Shown piece by piece: positions 52,540 through 61,344 of a DNA stretch of 64,000 nucleotides. Origin of the DNA: Bacillus renqingensis. Lineage in GTDB: Bacteria > Bacillota > Bacilli > Bacillales > Cytobacillaceae. The stretch is taken from assembly GCF_016464375.1 (NCBI RefSeq), contig NZ_JADDIU010000010.1:90853-154852 (forward strand), given 5' to 3'. How positions within the stretch are numbered: the first letter of the stretch is position 1; each line of letters opens with the position of its first letter. The position numbers and the translations under genes were made by a program. The notes under the pieces were generated by a model. It saw nothing but the letters and a program-made list of their open reading frames with translations, was not told the origin of the DNA and did no database searches.

Positions 52540-52989
52540 AGCATTTTATCAGCTTATTTAGGTTCTATATTTGGTGATTAGAAAATAATATGCCCTACCC
52601 CTCAATTTATATATCAACACAACTAACAATCATGTCTACGATTGATCCATTTGTGACATAAAACAATATATCCATCATTTCAATCATTCGATTTTGTATG
52701 GTCTACGAGTCAACAGAAAACGTTTTGTAAACCTTGCTCGGATCAATGGTATCTCCGGCTTTCTTTTGGTAAGCAATGCCTTTCCCCATTACAATCATCT
52801 CCTTATGTGGTCATCCTTCGTAATAACTGTATTATTATTTAGAATTTCCTTGATTATTACAATCGTTCCTCCTTTCTGTATCTGAATCGAATAGTATAGA
52901 AAAATTTCTGCCAACAATTTTGGAAAAATATGAACTTTTAATAATCATATAAACAAACTAAAATTGTGGGAGATAAGGAGGTGTACTAG
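52540..52989. other. Intergenic region holding an antiterminator remnant
   Basis: About 450 bases between the hypothetical pair and the third PRD regulator. It contains the minus-strand remnant at 52703-52860. No tRNA or strong promoter was seen. The plus-strand frame at 52694-52885 is a shadow of the remnant. Confidence 0.5.
52703..52860 (-). pseudogene. Remnant of a LicT/SacY-type antiterminator (CAT RNA-binding domain)
   Basis: Reading the reverse strand from 52860 gives VIIKEILNNNTVITKDDH, then after a one- or two-base frameshift KEMIVMGKGIAYQKKAG-DTIDPSKV and KTFSVDS before a stop. These are the conserved beta-strands of the CAT domain of LicT, SacT and SacY antiterminators. The start codon is lost, the frame is broken near 52805, and everything after residue 53 (the PRD domains) is missing. 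AAAGGAGG remains upstream. It lies next to a working PRD regulator for a cellobiose-like PTS. Confidence 0.7.
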
Positions 52990-54918
52990 ATGCGAACTGA
53001 TATTATCTTAAATCAATTATTTGAGGCAAGTGATCCCATCGCCAGTAGCGAAATAGCAGCATTTAACCATATATCTGAACGAACGGTAAGAAATGAGATA
53101 CGTAATTTAAATGAGATTGGTAAATCTAATGGTTTTCAAGTGGTTACAAAAAGAAATGCCGGCTATTTTCTTGAAATTGAGGAATATCAAAAGTTTTTAA
53201 ACTATTTCTCACCATCAATACCAAAGATTGATGTAAACAATATTGAACAGAGAATTATTTATATCCTCCTTATGCTTTTTCAAGCAAAAGGATTTATAAG
53301 GATTGAAGATATCACGAAAGAATTGTCTATTAGTAGATCAACGGTTGTTAAAGACCTTAACAGGATTTGTCATCATTTGTCCAAATACCAACTTAAACTA
53401 GAAAGAAAAGCTCACTATGGGATAAAAATAATTGGGGATGAACAGAATTATCGCAGAGCAATTTCCAAAGTATTAGAACGAAGTAGAAATCAGTTGGCCA
53501 AAACCGAAATATATAAAGAGTTCAGTCATTCAATCCATATAAATAGGATTTTAGACTTTTTAGCTGAAAGAATTCAATATTATCAACTGAATATAAGTGA
53601 TGTGGCCTTTAAAAGTATTATTGAACATATTAGGATATTAGCCTTTAGAACTTCAAGGAAAAATTTTATTAAAAAAATGGAACACTCCCAAATGATTGAG
53701 GATGATTTTATTCAATCTACTTCTTTTCAGCTCAGTCAAGATATATGCGATTTTCTTTCAGCAGAATATCATATTAAAATACCTGAAAATGAGACCGTTT
53801 ACTTAGCTGAGCATATCATTGGAAAAACCTTCACAAATGATTTCAGCTATGAGGAAAAAGCGAAATTAAAGAAAAGAATTCAGGAAATATTAACGATTAT
53901 TGATGATGAATTTATAACTAATTTTGCAAATGACGATGGGTTAGTTACAGCACTTCTTATGCATACCTTTCCACTACTTAAAAGATTGCATTTCAATTTA
54001 CAATTGGAAAATCCTATCATTGAAGAAGTCTATTCTCGATATGAATATGTCTTTAATATTGCTATTCGTTTCATTAATTTATTGAATGAAGATTATCAGA
54101 TGAAAGTTTCTAAGGATGAAATAGGCTATCTTGCGATTTATTTTGCTGCAAATTTAGAAAAGGAAAAAATTAAGAAACTGGAAAGATTTAAAAAAATAGC
54201 AGTTATTTGTTCAACCGGAGGAGGGGCGGCTTATTTAATCAAGATGAAATTGGAGGCCATTTTTAAAGAAGCAAGGATTGATACAGAATCATCGATTAAT
54301 TTAAAGAAAGTCATTCAGGGTAATTATGATTTAATCCTTTCAATGGTTCCAATAGAAACTGAGAAAAGTACGACTCCCATAATAAAAATTTCAAATTTTT
54401 TAGATGATGATGAGATTGAACGCATTGAGAATATTCTTGCTTTAACATATGAACCATTAGAAAAATCCAATAGTCCTAATAAACGAATATTTGACTTGTT
54501 TTATGAAGAGTTATTTCAAATAAAAGATGGACCAGAGGATTATTTGCTATTTCTTAACAAAGAGAGTAAAAAATTGGTCACATTAGGATATGCACTTCGG
54601 GATTTTCCACAAAAAGTGCATGAAAGAGAAACGAGAATGACAACTATCTATAAAAATGGTGTAGCCAGCCCACACTCCATTGAGATGGGGGCAAAGAAGG
54701 AATGTATAAGTGTCACGATATTCAAAAATCCAATAATTTATCAGAACAAATCAGTACAACTTCTTTTTTTAATAAACCTGAAAAAAGGGCATCTGTACCT
54801 GCACAAGGAAATCAGTCAATTATTGCTCAACATTATTGAAAATCACCAAATTAGAGCTGAGCTTTTAAAGGCAAAAAGTTATAGGCAATTTATCCAGGTG
54901 ATGACATCATTGGTTTAG
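52990..54918 (+). CDS. PRD-containing PTS regulator (BglG/MtlR-type activator)
   Basis: Probable activator of the PTS/peptidase operon that follows, 642 aa. It shows two N-terminal HTH domains (about residues 5-60 and 90-150), PRD1 (about 190-290, ETVYLAEHI) and PRD2 (about 300-400, where the usual His appears as Tyr in EIGYLAIYFAA), an EIIB-like domain with Cys in AVICSTGGGAAYLIK (about 410) and a C-terminal EIIA domain with His in VASPHSIEM (about 560). AAGGAGGTG precedes ATG 52990. It starts the operon, 16 bases before the EIIA gene. Confidence 0.86.
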   Translation: MRTDIILNQLFEASDPIASSEIAAFNHISERTVRNEIRNLNEIGKSNGFQVVTKRNAGYFLEIEEYQKFLNYFSPSIPKIDVNNIEQRIIYILLMLFQAKGFIRIEDITKELSISRSTVVKDLNRICHHLSKYQLKLERKAHYGIKIIGDEQNYRRAISKVLERSRNQLAKTEIYKEFSHSIHINRILDFLAERIQYYQLNISDVAFKSIIEHIRILAFRTSRKNFIKKMEHSQMIEDDFIQSTSFQLSQDICDFLSAEYHIKIPENETVYLAEHIIGKTFTNDFSYEEKAKLKKRIQEILTIIDDEFITNFANDDGLVTALLMHTFPLLKRLHFNLQLENPIIEEVYSRYEYVFNIAIRFINLLNEDYQMKVSKDEIGYLAIYFAANLEKEKIKKLERFKKIAVICSTGGGAAYLIKMKLEAIFKEARIDTESSINLKKVIQGNYDLILSMVPIETEKSTTPIIKISNFLDDDEIERIENILALTYEPLEKSNSPNKRIFDLFYEELFQIKDGPEDYLLFLNKESKKLVTLGYALRDFPQKVHERETRMTTIYKNGVASPHSIEMGAKKECISVTIFKNPIIYQNKSVQLLFLINLKKGHLYLHKEISQLLLNIIENHQIRAELLKAKSYRQFIQVMTSLV

Positions 54919-54933
54919 TAGGGGGGTATTTCA

Positions 54934-55254
54934 ATGGATGGAACAGAATTAGAAGTCTTTAAAATAATTGCCTCTTCCGGCGATAGCAGAGGGGCGGCCT
55001 TTGAAGCATTGAAAGCTGCAAGGAAGAGAGATTTCGAGAAAGCTAGGCAAAAATTAGTTGAGGCAAAGGAGAAGATCAATGCCGCTCATATGATACAGAC
55101 AAAGATCATTACTGAAGAAGCACAAGGTGAAAAGCGAGAATTGACACTTTTAATGGTTCATGCCCAAGACCATCTTATGTCAACATTACTAGCTCGAGAT
55201 CTTATCGAAGAAATGGTTCATATTTTAGAAGACTCAAATAATGGAGGTTGTTAA
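54934..55254 (+). CDS. PTS lactose/cellobiose-family EIIA component
   Basis: Cytosolic phosphocarrier of 106 aa, the size and all-helical pattern of LacF/CelC. The phospho-acceptor His lies in LLMVHAQDHLMS (about residues 72-82), and an N-terminal ASSGDSRGAAFEALKAAR segment is also family-typical. Its stop overlaps the start of the EIIB gene (TAATG). A GGGGGG site precedes ATG 54934. It passes phosphate to the separate EIIB. Confidence 0.9.
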   Translation: MDGTELEVFKIIASSGDSRGAAFEALKAARKRDFEKARQKLVEAKEKINAAHMIQTKIITEEAQGEKRELTLLMVHAQDHLMSTLLARDLIEEMVHILEDSNNGGC

Positions 55255-55595
55255 TGATGAAAATACTATTGGTATGCGCAGGAGGTTTCTCAACAACTAT
55301 GATGATGGGGGCTATGAAAAAGGTTGTGGAAAATTCAGCAAAGCTGGATATTAAGGACTTTCCAATGGAAGCTATTGGTGTGGATCGTCTGGAACAAACT
55401 ATTGATCAATACGATGTTGTATTAGTGGGTCCTCAACTTAGTCATAAATACGATTATATTAAAAGTGTAGCTGATAAGCAAAAGAAGGCGGCGGTATTAT
55501 TAAATCCGGATGTCTATGGTGAAATGGATGGTGGAACTGTTATCAAACAAGCCATTATAGCTTATAAAAAGCAACAGCTAGCGAATAATCAATAA
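55254..55595 (+). CDS. PTS lactose/cellobiose-family EIIB component
   Basis: Cytosolic EIIB of 113 aa with the phospho-Cys near the N-terminus in ILLVCAGGFSTTMMM, the CelA-like motif. It resembles cellobiose-specific EIIB in length. ATG 55254 overlaps the EIIA stop; ATG 55257 is the next choice; GGAGG lies at 55243-55247. It relays phosphate from the EIIA to the sugar bound by the EIIC encoded next. Confidence 0.9.
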   Translation: MMKILLVCAGGFSTTMMMGAMKKVVENSAKLDIKDFPMEAIGVDRLEQTIDQYDVVLVGPQLSHKYDYIKSVADKQKKAAVLLNPDVYGEMDGGTVIKQAIIAYKKQQLANNQ

Positions 55596-55618
55596 TTAAT
55601 AAAGGGAGACATGCGATT

Positions 55619-56950
55619 ATGCCAAGTAATCATACTGGTTTTTCTAAATTTGAATCAATTATTCAAAAGACACTTGTCCCTTTTGCCAATAAAGTTGATA
55701 ATCAACCCTATTTAAATTCAATTAAAAAAGGGATGGTGGTCCTAACACCTGTTTTGCTGCTTGGATCATTTGCTGCAATTTTTCCTTCTATTCCACAATT
55801 TATCAAAACAGCAGGTGTAGTCAAATGGTTCGCAGCCAATGGATATATTTTTGATATTATTTCGAAGGTATCTCTAGGACTCATGGGGCTTTATGCTGTA
55901 TTAGCCATCTCCTACTTCTTGAGTGAAAGATATAAGCTCTACACTATTGGTTCCATGCTTCTGTCTGTCATTGCATTTTTGATTTTAGCTTTGCAGATAG
56001 ACAAAAATGGAAATATTGTTAGTACTTATTTAGATTCAAAGGGCTTATTCACAGGGATTTTCGTTGCCATTATTTCAGTTGAAATCTATCGCTATTTTAC
56101 GAAACATAAACTAGTCATTAAAATGCCAGAAGGTGTACCAGATTTTGTATCTAGTTCATTTGAATTAATTACTCCAACTGCAGCGATTGGCATATTATTT
56201 ATTTTCATCCGCTATCTTTGTGACACACTTTCACATGGGTTATTGGTACCGCAAATCATTATGAATGCATTAGCACCAGCAATCGGAAGTGCAGATTCCT
56301 TGTGGGTAATCTATTTTTTGATGGTCTTACGATTAATCTTCTGGTTTTTTGGAATTCATTCATCTGTTTTATCTCCAATACTCTCACCTATTGCCGTGCA
56401 ATACTTATCAGAGAATATTGCAGCTCGAAGTGCAGGTGAACCTTTAACACATGTAATGACTAATGGTACATTATCAGCCTTCGTTAACTTTACGGGGTCA
56501 GGTGTAACCATTGGGTTAGTCATCGTTATGCTGATTAGCCGCTCTAAGCGTTACAAAAAGGTTGGTGCTGTTGCACTAGTGCCATCATTGTTTGGTATTA
56601 ATGAACCTGTATTATTTGGGGTCCCGATCATCTTAAATCCAATTCTTATGATTCCTTTTATTTTTGGAGGTGCTTTTGTTGGTATAGTTCCGATGATCTG
56701 TATAAAATTGGGCATCATTGGTTATCCATTCTTTGATCCTCCATATGTCCCTGTTTTTATGGAAGGGTTTTTAACAAACTTTGATTGGAAAACGCCAATC
56801 GTTCAAGTATTTCAAATTATTCTTTCCGTTTTGCTCTACCTACCTTTCTTTAAAATTTTAGAAAAGCAGGAGCTTGAAAGAGAACAACATCAAAAGAGCA
56901 ATGTGATTTCTGAAGAAGACAAAAAACTTCTAGGAGATCTAGATTTTTAA
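55619..56950 (+). CDS. PTS lactose/cellobiose-family EIIC permease
   Basis: Membrane permease of 443 aa with about ten helices. Signature stretches are the N-terminal NQPYLNSIKKGMVVLTPVLLLGSF (about 22-45), WFFGIHSSVLSPIL (about 240-253) and PSLFGINEPVLFGVPIILNPILMIPF (about 320-345), which contain the His and Glu residues used in sugar binding. It belongs to the CelB/LacE group for disaccharides and glycosides. It starts 23 bases after EIIB with AAGGGAG. A hairpin follows it. Confidence 0.9.
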   Translation: MPSNHTGFSKFESIIQKTLVPFANKVDNQPYLNSIKKGMVVLTPVLLLGSFAAIFPSIPQFIKTAGVVKWFAANGYIFDIISKVSLGLMGLYAVLAISYFLSERYKLYTIGSMLLSVIAFLILALQIDKNGNIVSTYLDSKGLFTGIFVAIISVEIYRYFTKHKLVIKMPEGVPDFVSSSFELITPTAAIGILFIFIRYLCDTLSHGLLVPQIIMNALAPAIGSADSLWVIYFLMVLRLIFWFFGIHSSVLSPILSPIAVQYLSENIAARSAGEPLTHVMTNGTLSAFVNFTGSGVTIGLVIVMLISRSKRYKKVGAVALVPSLFGINEPVLFGVPIILNPILMIPFIFGGAFVGIVPMICIKLGIIGYPFFDPPYVPVFMEGFLTNFDWKTPIVQVFQIILSVLLYLPFFKILEKQELEREQHQKSNVISEEDKKLLGDLDF

Positions 56951-56971
56951 TATTTCAAGTCTATCTTATTC

Positions 56972-57002
56972 TTGCCTCATTGCCCCAACAGGAGTGAGGC
57001 AA
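56972..57002 (+). terminator. Stem-loop between EIIC and the M24 peptidase gene
   Basis: TTGCCTCA (56972-56979) pairs with TGAGGCAA (56995-57002) and a short ATTT follows. It may partly end the PTS transcript or modulate levels of the downstream peptidases. Confidence 0.5.
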
Positions 57003-57037
57003 ATTTCCATTAATCTTAAAAACAGGAGGAGAAATTG

Positions 57038-58108
57038 ATGAACACAAGACTCTCATTCGTAAAAGCTGAAATGGATGCCAAAAATTTAGATGGTTTGTTA
57101 ATCTCGGATAAAACCAATCGAATCTATATTTCTGGTTTTACAGGGAGTTCAGCTACTATTTTTCTTTCTAAAAACCAAGAAACGATCATTACAGATTTTC
57201 GCTATTTAGAACAAACTAAATCCCAGGCAGCAGATTTCAAAGTCATTGACCATCAAAACCACCCCATCAGTACTTTGGCTTCTGTCATTAAAATGGATAA
57301 TATTCAAACACTCGGTATTGAAGCAGAATACATGAATGTGAATCAATATCTTGATTTGAAAGAAGCACTGCCAGATGTTCAAATCATTCCTGTCTATAAT
57401 TTGGTTGAAAAATTACGTGCTATTAAAGACCCAGTAGAAATAGAGAGAATGAAAATAGCTGCCCAAATAACCGACCAAGCCTTTGACTATTTTTTGAATA
57501 TCATTCAACCAGGTATGACGGAGCTTGAAGTAGCAGCCAAACTAGATAATCGTATGCGGGAATTAGGAGCTTCGGATCGTGCCTTTGAGACAATTGTAGC
57601 CTCTGGATGGCGTACTTCACTTCCTCATGGGCATGCTTCAGCAAAAATCATAAATCAAAACGAATTGATCACGGTAGATTTTGGAGCCGTATATCAGTAC
57701 TATTACTCTGATATGACGAGGACGATTTCACTTGGGAAAGTACCTAGTCAACTGAAAGAAATCTATGAAATCGTAAAACAATCACAGGAAGCTGGTATAT
57801 CCGAAATCACTTCAACCAAAACGTGCAAAGAAATTGATTCTGTATGCAGACAAATGATAGAAGATGCGGGTTATGGTAAATATTTCGGTCATGGTACGGG
57901 ACATGGTATTGGCTTAAGCTGCCATGAATTTCCTTATCTCAACCAAACAACAGATCTTAAATTATCACCGGGTATGGTAGTAACTATTGAACCGGGCATT
58001 TATATTCCTAACTTAGGAGGTATACGTATTGAAGATGATGTTCTCGTATGTTCAGAGAAACCTGGAGAAGTCCTAACAAAATCTACAAAGGAGTGGCTGG
58101 AACTATGA
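57038..58108 (+). CDS. M24-family Xaa-Pro dipeptidase/aminopeptidase
   Basis: Metallopeptidase of 356 aa, the size of PepQ/PepP-like proteins of Bacillus. The N-terminal creatinase domain (about 1-125) is followed by the pita-bread domain. Metal ligands are visible in VDFGAVYQYYYSDMTRT (two Asp), GHGTGHGIGLSCHE (His), TIEPGIY (Glu) and GGIRIEDD (Glu). It cleaves N-terminal residues next to proline in its family. ATG 57038 follows AGGAGGAG. It overlaps the M42 gene by four bases (ATGA). The PTS genes upstream suggest that it acts on a peptide part of an imported glyco-conjugate, which is inference. Confidence 0.87.
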   Translation: MNTRLSFVKAEMDAKNLDGLLISDKTNRIYISGFTGSSATIFLSKNQETIITDFRYLEQTKSQAADFKVIDHQNHPISTLASVIKMDNIQTLGIEAEYMNVNQYLDLKEALPDVQIIPVYNLVEKLRAIKDPVEIERMKIAAQITDQAFDYFLNIIQPGMTELEVAAKLDNRMRELGASDRAFETIVASGWRTSLPHGHASAKIINQNELITVDFGAVYQYYYSDMTRTISLGKVPSQLKEIYEIVKQSQEAGISEITSTKTCKEIDSVCRQMIEDAGYGKYFGHGTGHGIGLSCHEFPYLNQTTDLKLSPGMVVTIEPGIYIPNLGGIRIEDDVLVCSEKPGEVLTKSTKEWLEL

Positions 58109-59187
58109 TTGCTGAAGACCGAATTGACTTATACAAAAAATTATCAATGGCTGATGCCGTGGCTGGTAGAGAAAAGGAAGTACGGGAAGTCATCAGCCAA
58201 TATATAGATTCTGCAAAATTGAAAATTAATAATGATCATTTTGGCAATCTCTATATTCAAACACACGGTAATCATCAAAAAAAGATTATGATTGCGGCAC
58301 ATATGGACGAGGTAGGCTTCTTAGTCAGGTATATTACAGAGGATGGGTTTCTTTATCTTCAACCATTAGGAGGATGGTGGGGACATGTACTTTTAGGACA
58401 AACCGTTACAGTTACTGCGAGAAAAAATGGAAACAAGTATAGAGGGGTAATTGGAACTACCTTCCCCCGGTCAACTGATCCGAACAAAGTTATCGACCCA
58501 GCTATGATGTACGTTGATGTAGGTGCTCCAAATAAGGAGGCAATAATGGAAGCGGGGATTCAGCCTGGAGACATGATCACGCCTTATAACCAAGTTGAAC
58601 GGCTCACTGACCAAAATTACCTTATGGGTAAAGCATGGGATGATCGAATTTGCTGTGGAATAATGGTAAGCATAATGAATCATTTTGCTAATAAAGTATT
58701 AAATCAATACGATATTATTGGTGTTGGGACCGCTCAAGAAGAAGTGGGGACACGAGGTTCAAAAATTGCTGCAGAAAAAATCAAACCGGACATTGCCATT
58801 GTTTTAGATGTTGCAACAGCAAAAGATACTCCCAATGCAGATCGATTTCGAAATCGTGTTTTAGGAGAGGGACCTGGGATTGTTCTTTATGACAAAACAG
58901 CCTTATCCCATATGGTACTTGCTGATATGATAGCAGATGTTGCTAAGAAAAATGATCTTCCATTCCAATTTGATATGCTTTCAGGTGGGGGAACAGATGC
59001 GGGTTCAATCCATCTAAACGGAAAAGGGATTCCTACAATTACGTTAAGTTTAGGAATCCGGTATTGCCATAGTGGTGCTTCTATCGTCCATTTGGAAGAT
59101 GCCGAAAATTTGATTCGGCTCCTTCAGTATTTTATTGCTGAATTGGATCAATCAAAGCAAGAATTTCTGGAGGTGGAAACAGATTGA
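58105..59187 (+). CDS. M42-family aminopeptidase (FrvX-like)
   Basis: Cobalt/zinc aminopeptidase of 360 aa, M42 (glutamyl aminopeptidase/TET) family. Metal-binding residues are His and Asp in IAAHMDEVGF (about 67), the bridging Asp in AWDDR (about 181), the catalytic Glu pair in GTAQEEVGTRG (about 214), Asp in VLDVATAKD and His in GIRYCHSG (about 322). M42 enzymes often assemble into 12-mers and degrade peptides. A FrvX-type M42 protein is found next to a PTS in E. coli, so such a pairing is not unique. ATG 58105 overlaps the M24 stop; its end overlaps the lyase start. Confidence 0.88.
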   Translation: MIAEDRIDLYKKLSMADAVAGREKEVREVISQYIDSAKLKINNDHFGNLYIQTHGNHQKKIMIAAHMDEVGFLVRYITEDGFLYLQPLGGWWGHVLLGQTVTVTARKNGNKYRGVIGTTFPRSTDPNKVIDPAMMYVDVGAPNKEAIMEAGIQPGDMITPYNQVERLTDQNYLMGKAWDDRICCGIMVSIMNHFANKVLNQYDIIGVGTAQEEVGTRGSKIAAEKIKPDIAIVLDVATAKDTPNADRFRNRVLGEGPGIVLYDKTALSHMVLADMIADVAKKNDLPFQFDMLSGGGTDAGSIHLNGKGIPTITLSLGIRYCHSGASIVHLEDAENLIRLLQYFIAELDQSKQEFLEVETD

Positions 59188-60365
59188 GCATTTTTGATGA
59201 AATCATCGATCGTAGAGGAACTTACTGTACCCAATGGGATTTTGTAAAAGATCGCTTTGGTGTTGACGATTTACTTCCGTTTACAATATCTGATTCAGAT
59301 TTCAAAGCACCTGAGGGGACTATTAAACTTCTTGAAGAAGCGGTCCGGCGCGGATTATTTGGCTATACCAGATGGAATCACCCTGACTTTAAAAACTCTA
59401 AAATTCACTGGTATAATTCAAGACTTTCAACATCCATTGAAAGTGACTGGATCGTTTTTAGTCCAAGTGTCATGTTTTCAGTTGCAAAATGCCTTGATCT
59501 ATTAACCAATCCTGATGATGGTGTGCTGATTTTAACCCCTGCTTATGATGCTTTCTATCATACCATTCGGAGCAACCAACGAAGGGTTGTAAGTTCTGCT
59601 TTGGTGAGGGACGAAAAGGGTCATTATCACATTGATTTTGACGATTTTGAGCAAAAGCTTGCGGATAAATCTACCAAGCTCTTTTTGTTATGCAGTCCAC
59701 ATAATCCAACTGGAAGAGTGTGGACCCATGCGGAACTATCTCAAATGGTTCAACTTTGCAAGAAATATGATAAGTATATTGTAAGCGATGAAATTCATAT
59801 GGACATTATCAGAAACGGCTTGAACCATATCCCGATTACAAACTTTGTAAACTCAGATTGGAATAAGATTATTTTATTTACCTCAGCGTCTAAGACATTT
59901 AATATTCCGGCCTTAGTTTTTTCTTATGGCCTCATTATAGATAGGGAGATTCGTGAACAATTCTTATCGGTGTTGAAAGAAAAAAACGGACTTTCTTCTT
60001 GTTCCTATTTAGGTATGCTTGCAACAATGGAATGCTATAACCATGAAGATGAATGGTGTAATCAATTATGTGCGTATATTGATAATCAAATGCATTTTTT
60101 ATCTCATGAACTTAAAACAATAGAGGGAATAGAATTTTCAATCCAGGAGTCTACTTATCTGGCATGGATTGATGTAAAAGCATTAAATCTATCGATGGAC
60201 ACTTTACAAGATCTTCTTGTTAAAAAAGGAAAGGTAGCTATAATGCGGGGGGACACTTATGGAGAAGAGGGAAGTCATTTCTTAAGAATGAATATTGGTG
60301 CTCCCCATAAAAAAGTTGCAGAGGGCATACGAAGAATCAAAAAGGCATTAGAATTTATTGTATAA
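59184..60365 (+). CDS. MalY/PatB-type aminotransferase class I/II (probable C-S lyase)
   Basis: PLP-dependent protein of 393 aa resembling MalY/PatB, which split cystathionine and other cysteine conjugates at the C-S bond. The N-terminal TYCTQWDF, the LLCSPHNPTGRVW segment (about residue 170), and the PLP-lysine in FTSASKTFNIP (about 235) with SDEIHMDI (about 206) are visible. TTG 59184 follows GGAGGTGG by 7 bases and overlaps the M42 stop. A C-S lyase with two peptidases and a PTS suggests a sulfur-linked sugar/cysteine or peptide conjugate as substrate, which is hypothetical. Confidence 0.82.
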   Translation: MSIFDEIIDRRGTYCTQWDFVKDRFGVDDLLPFTISDSDFKAPEGTIKLLEEAVRRGLFGYTRWNHPDFKNSKIHWYNSRLSTSIESDWIVFSPSVMFSVAKCLDLLTNPDDGVLILTPAYDAFYHTIRSNQRRVVSSALVRDEKGHYHIDFDDFEQKLADKSTKLFLLCSPHNPTGRVWTHAELSQMVQLCKKYDKYIVSDEIHMDIIRNGLNHIPITNFVNSDWNKIILFTSASKTFNIPALVFSYGLIIDREIREQFLSVLKEKNGLSSCSYLGMLATMECYNHEDEWCNQLCAYIDNQMHFLSHELKTIEGIEFSIQESTYLAWIDVKALNLSMDTLQDLLVKKGKVAIMRGDTYGEEGSHFLRMNIGAPHKKVAEGIRRIKKALEFIV

Positions 60366-60423
60366 CTCGCACATGATAATTTTATTAAATTCCATTCGAC
60401 AATTATAGGATGTTTGAAAAGTA

Positions 60424-60449
60424 GAGCAGGGGTTGATTTTCTCCTGCTC
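60424..60449 (+). terminator. Hairpin at the end of the PTS/peptidase operon
   Basis: GAGCAGG and CCTGCTC are separated by 12 bases, about 60 bases after the lyase stop. No T-tract follows, so its terminator role is uncertain. Confidence 0.4.
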
Positions 60450-60498
60450 AAATTCTAGATTATGCATTTTTTTTATTCTATAAATTGATAATATGCAA

Positions 60499-61344
60499 CT
60501 ATTTTGGGACTACAGGAACCCAAAGTTCATTTTGGGGTTGATGGTTTGGCGGGTAGTAGCATTCGATACATGGTAAGTCAGCAAGCTCAAAACCGGAAGT
60601 AGGAAGCCACTCAGAATACAAACGTTTCCATGCTTCTAATATATTCGGAATAACTGCCCAAGTGTTGTGTGTCATGGTAATGCACTCCATATCCTTTGGA
60701 ACCTCTCCGTCATACCGTATCCCCATAAAGTAAGTAAATTCTTCATTCATGATGGCTGCTTCTTTTCCACAAACACCTAAAATGCTTTCAAGCGTACATT
60801 TCGGATTTTCCCACGACATTTCAATTAGTTTTTGTGTAAATCCATCATCGTTGGCAGTATTCCAAAGTTTGGGAATGATTTCAAATGCATTGCTGGTTTT
60901 TACTCTATTGCCTTTGCCTATAATTCTTAATTCAAAATCAAGTTTCTCGATTCTGTACTCCAATTCAGTATCTCCTTTTATGGATATTTGAAAGGCGATT
61001 TTTGGAAAGGCTTTTAGTTGCATCCCTTTATTACGAGCATCGGAAGGTTTTAACCCAAGTGTCTTCTGGAAAGCACGAGAAAATGAATCGGCAGAATCAT
61101 ACCCATATTTTATCGCTAGATCAAGAATACGAATATCCCTTTTTTGTAATTCAAAAGCAGCAAGCGTTAATCGCCTTCGTCTTATATATTCTGAAAGCGA
61201 AATGCCTGATATAGATGAAAACATCCTTGAAAAATGATACTCCGAACAAGCAGCAACTTGTGCAATCTTTTTATAATCTAGCTTGGAATCAAGATGGTCT
61301 TCAATGTAATCCAATGCGTTATTCATTCTCTTTATCCAGTCCAA
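60499..61344 (-). CDS. AraC-family regulator with GyrI-like effector domain
   Basis: Regulator of 281 aa. The N-terminal 100 residues are an AraC/XylS double HTH (DYKKIAQVAACSEYHFSRMFSSISGISLSEYIRRRRLTLAAFELQ and IKYGYDSADSFSRAFQKTLGLKPSDAR). The C-terminal part (about 125-280) resembles the GyrI/Rob small-molecule domain, with a run of aromatic residues at the end, ECYYPPNHQPQNELWVPV. Members often respond to lipophilic compounds and control efflux genes. The divergent membrane gene at 61786 is not obviously linked. Confidence 0.82.
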   Translation of the reverse strand: MDWIKRMNNALDYIEDHLDSKLDYKKIAQVAACSEYHFSRMFSSISGISLSEYIRRRRLTLAAFELQKRDIRILDLAIKYGYDSADSFSRAFQKTLGLKPSDARNKGMQLKAFPKIAFQISIKGDTELEYRIEKLDFELRIIGKGNRVKTSNAFEIIPKLWNTANDDGFTQKLIEMSWENPKCTLESILGVCGKEAAIMNEEFTYFMGIRYDGEVPKDMECITMTHNTWAVIPNILEAWKRLYSEWLPTSGFELADLPCIECYYPPNHQPQNELWVPVVPK

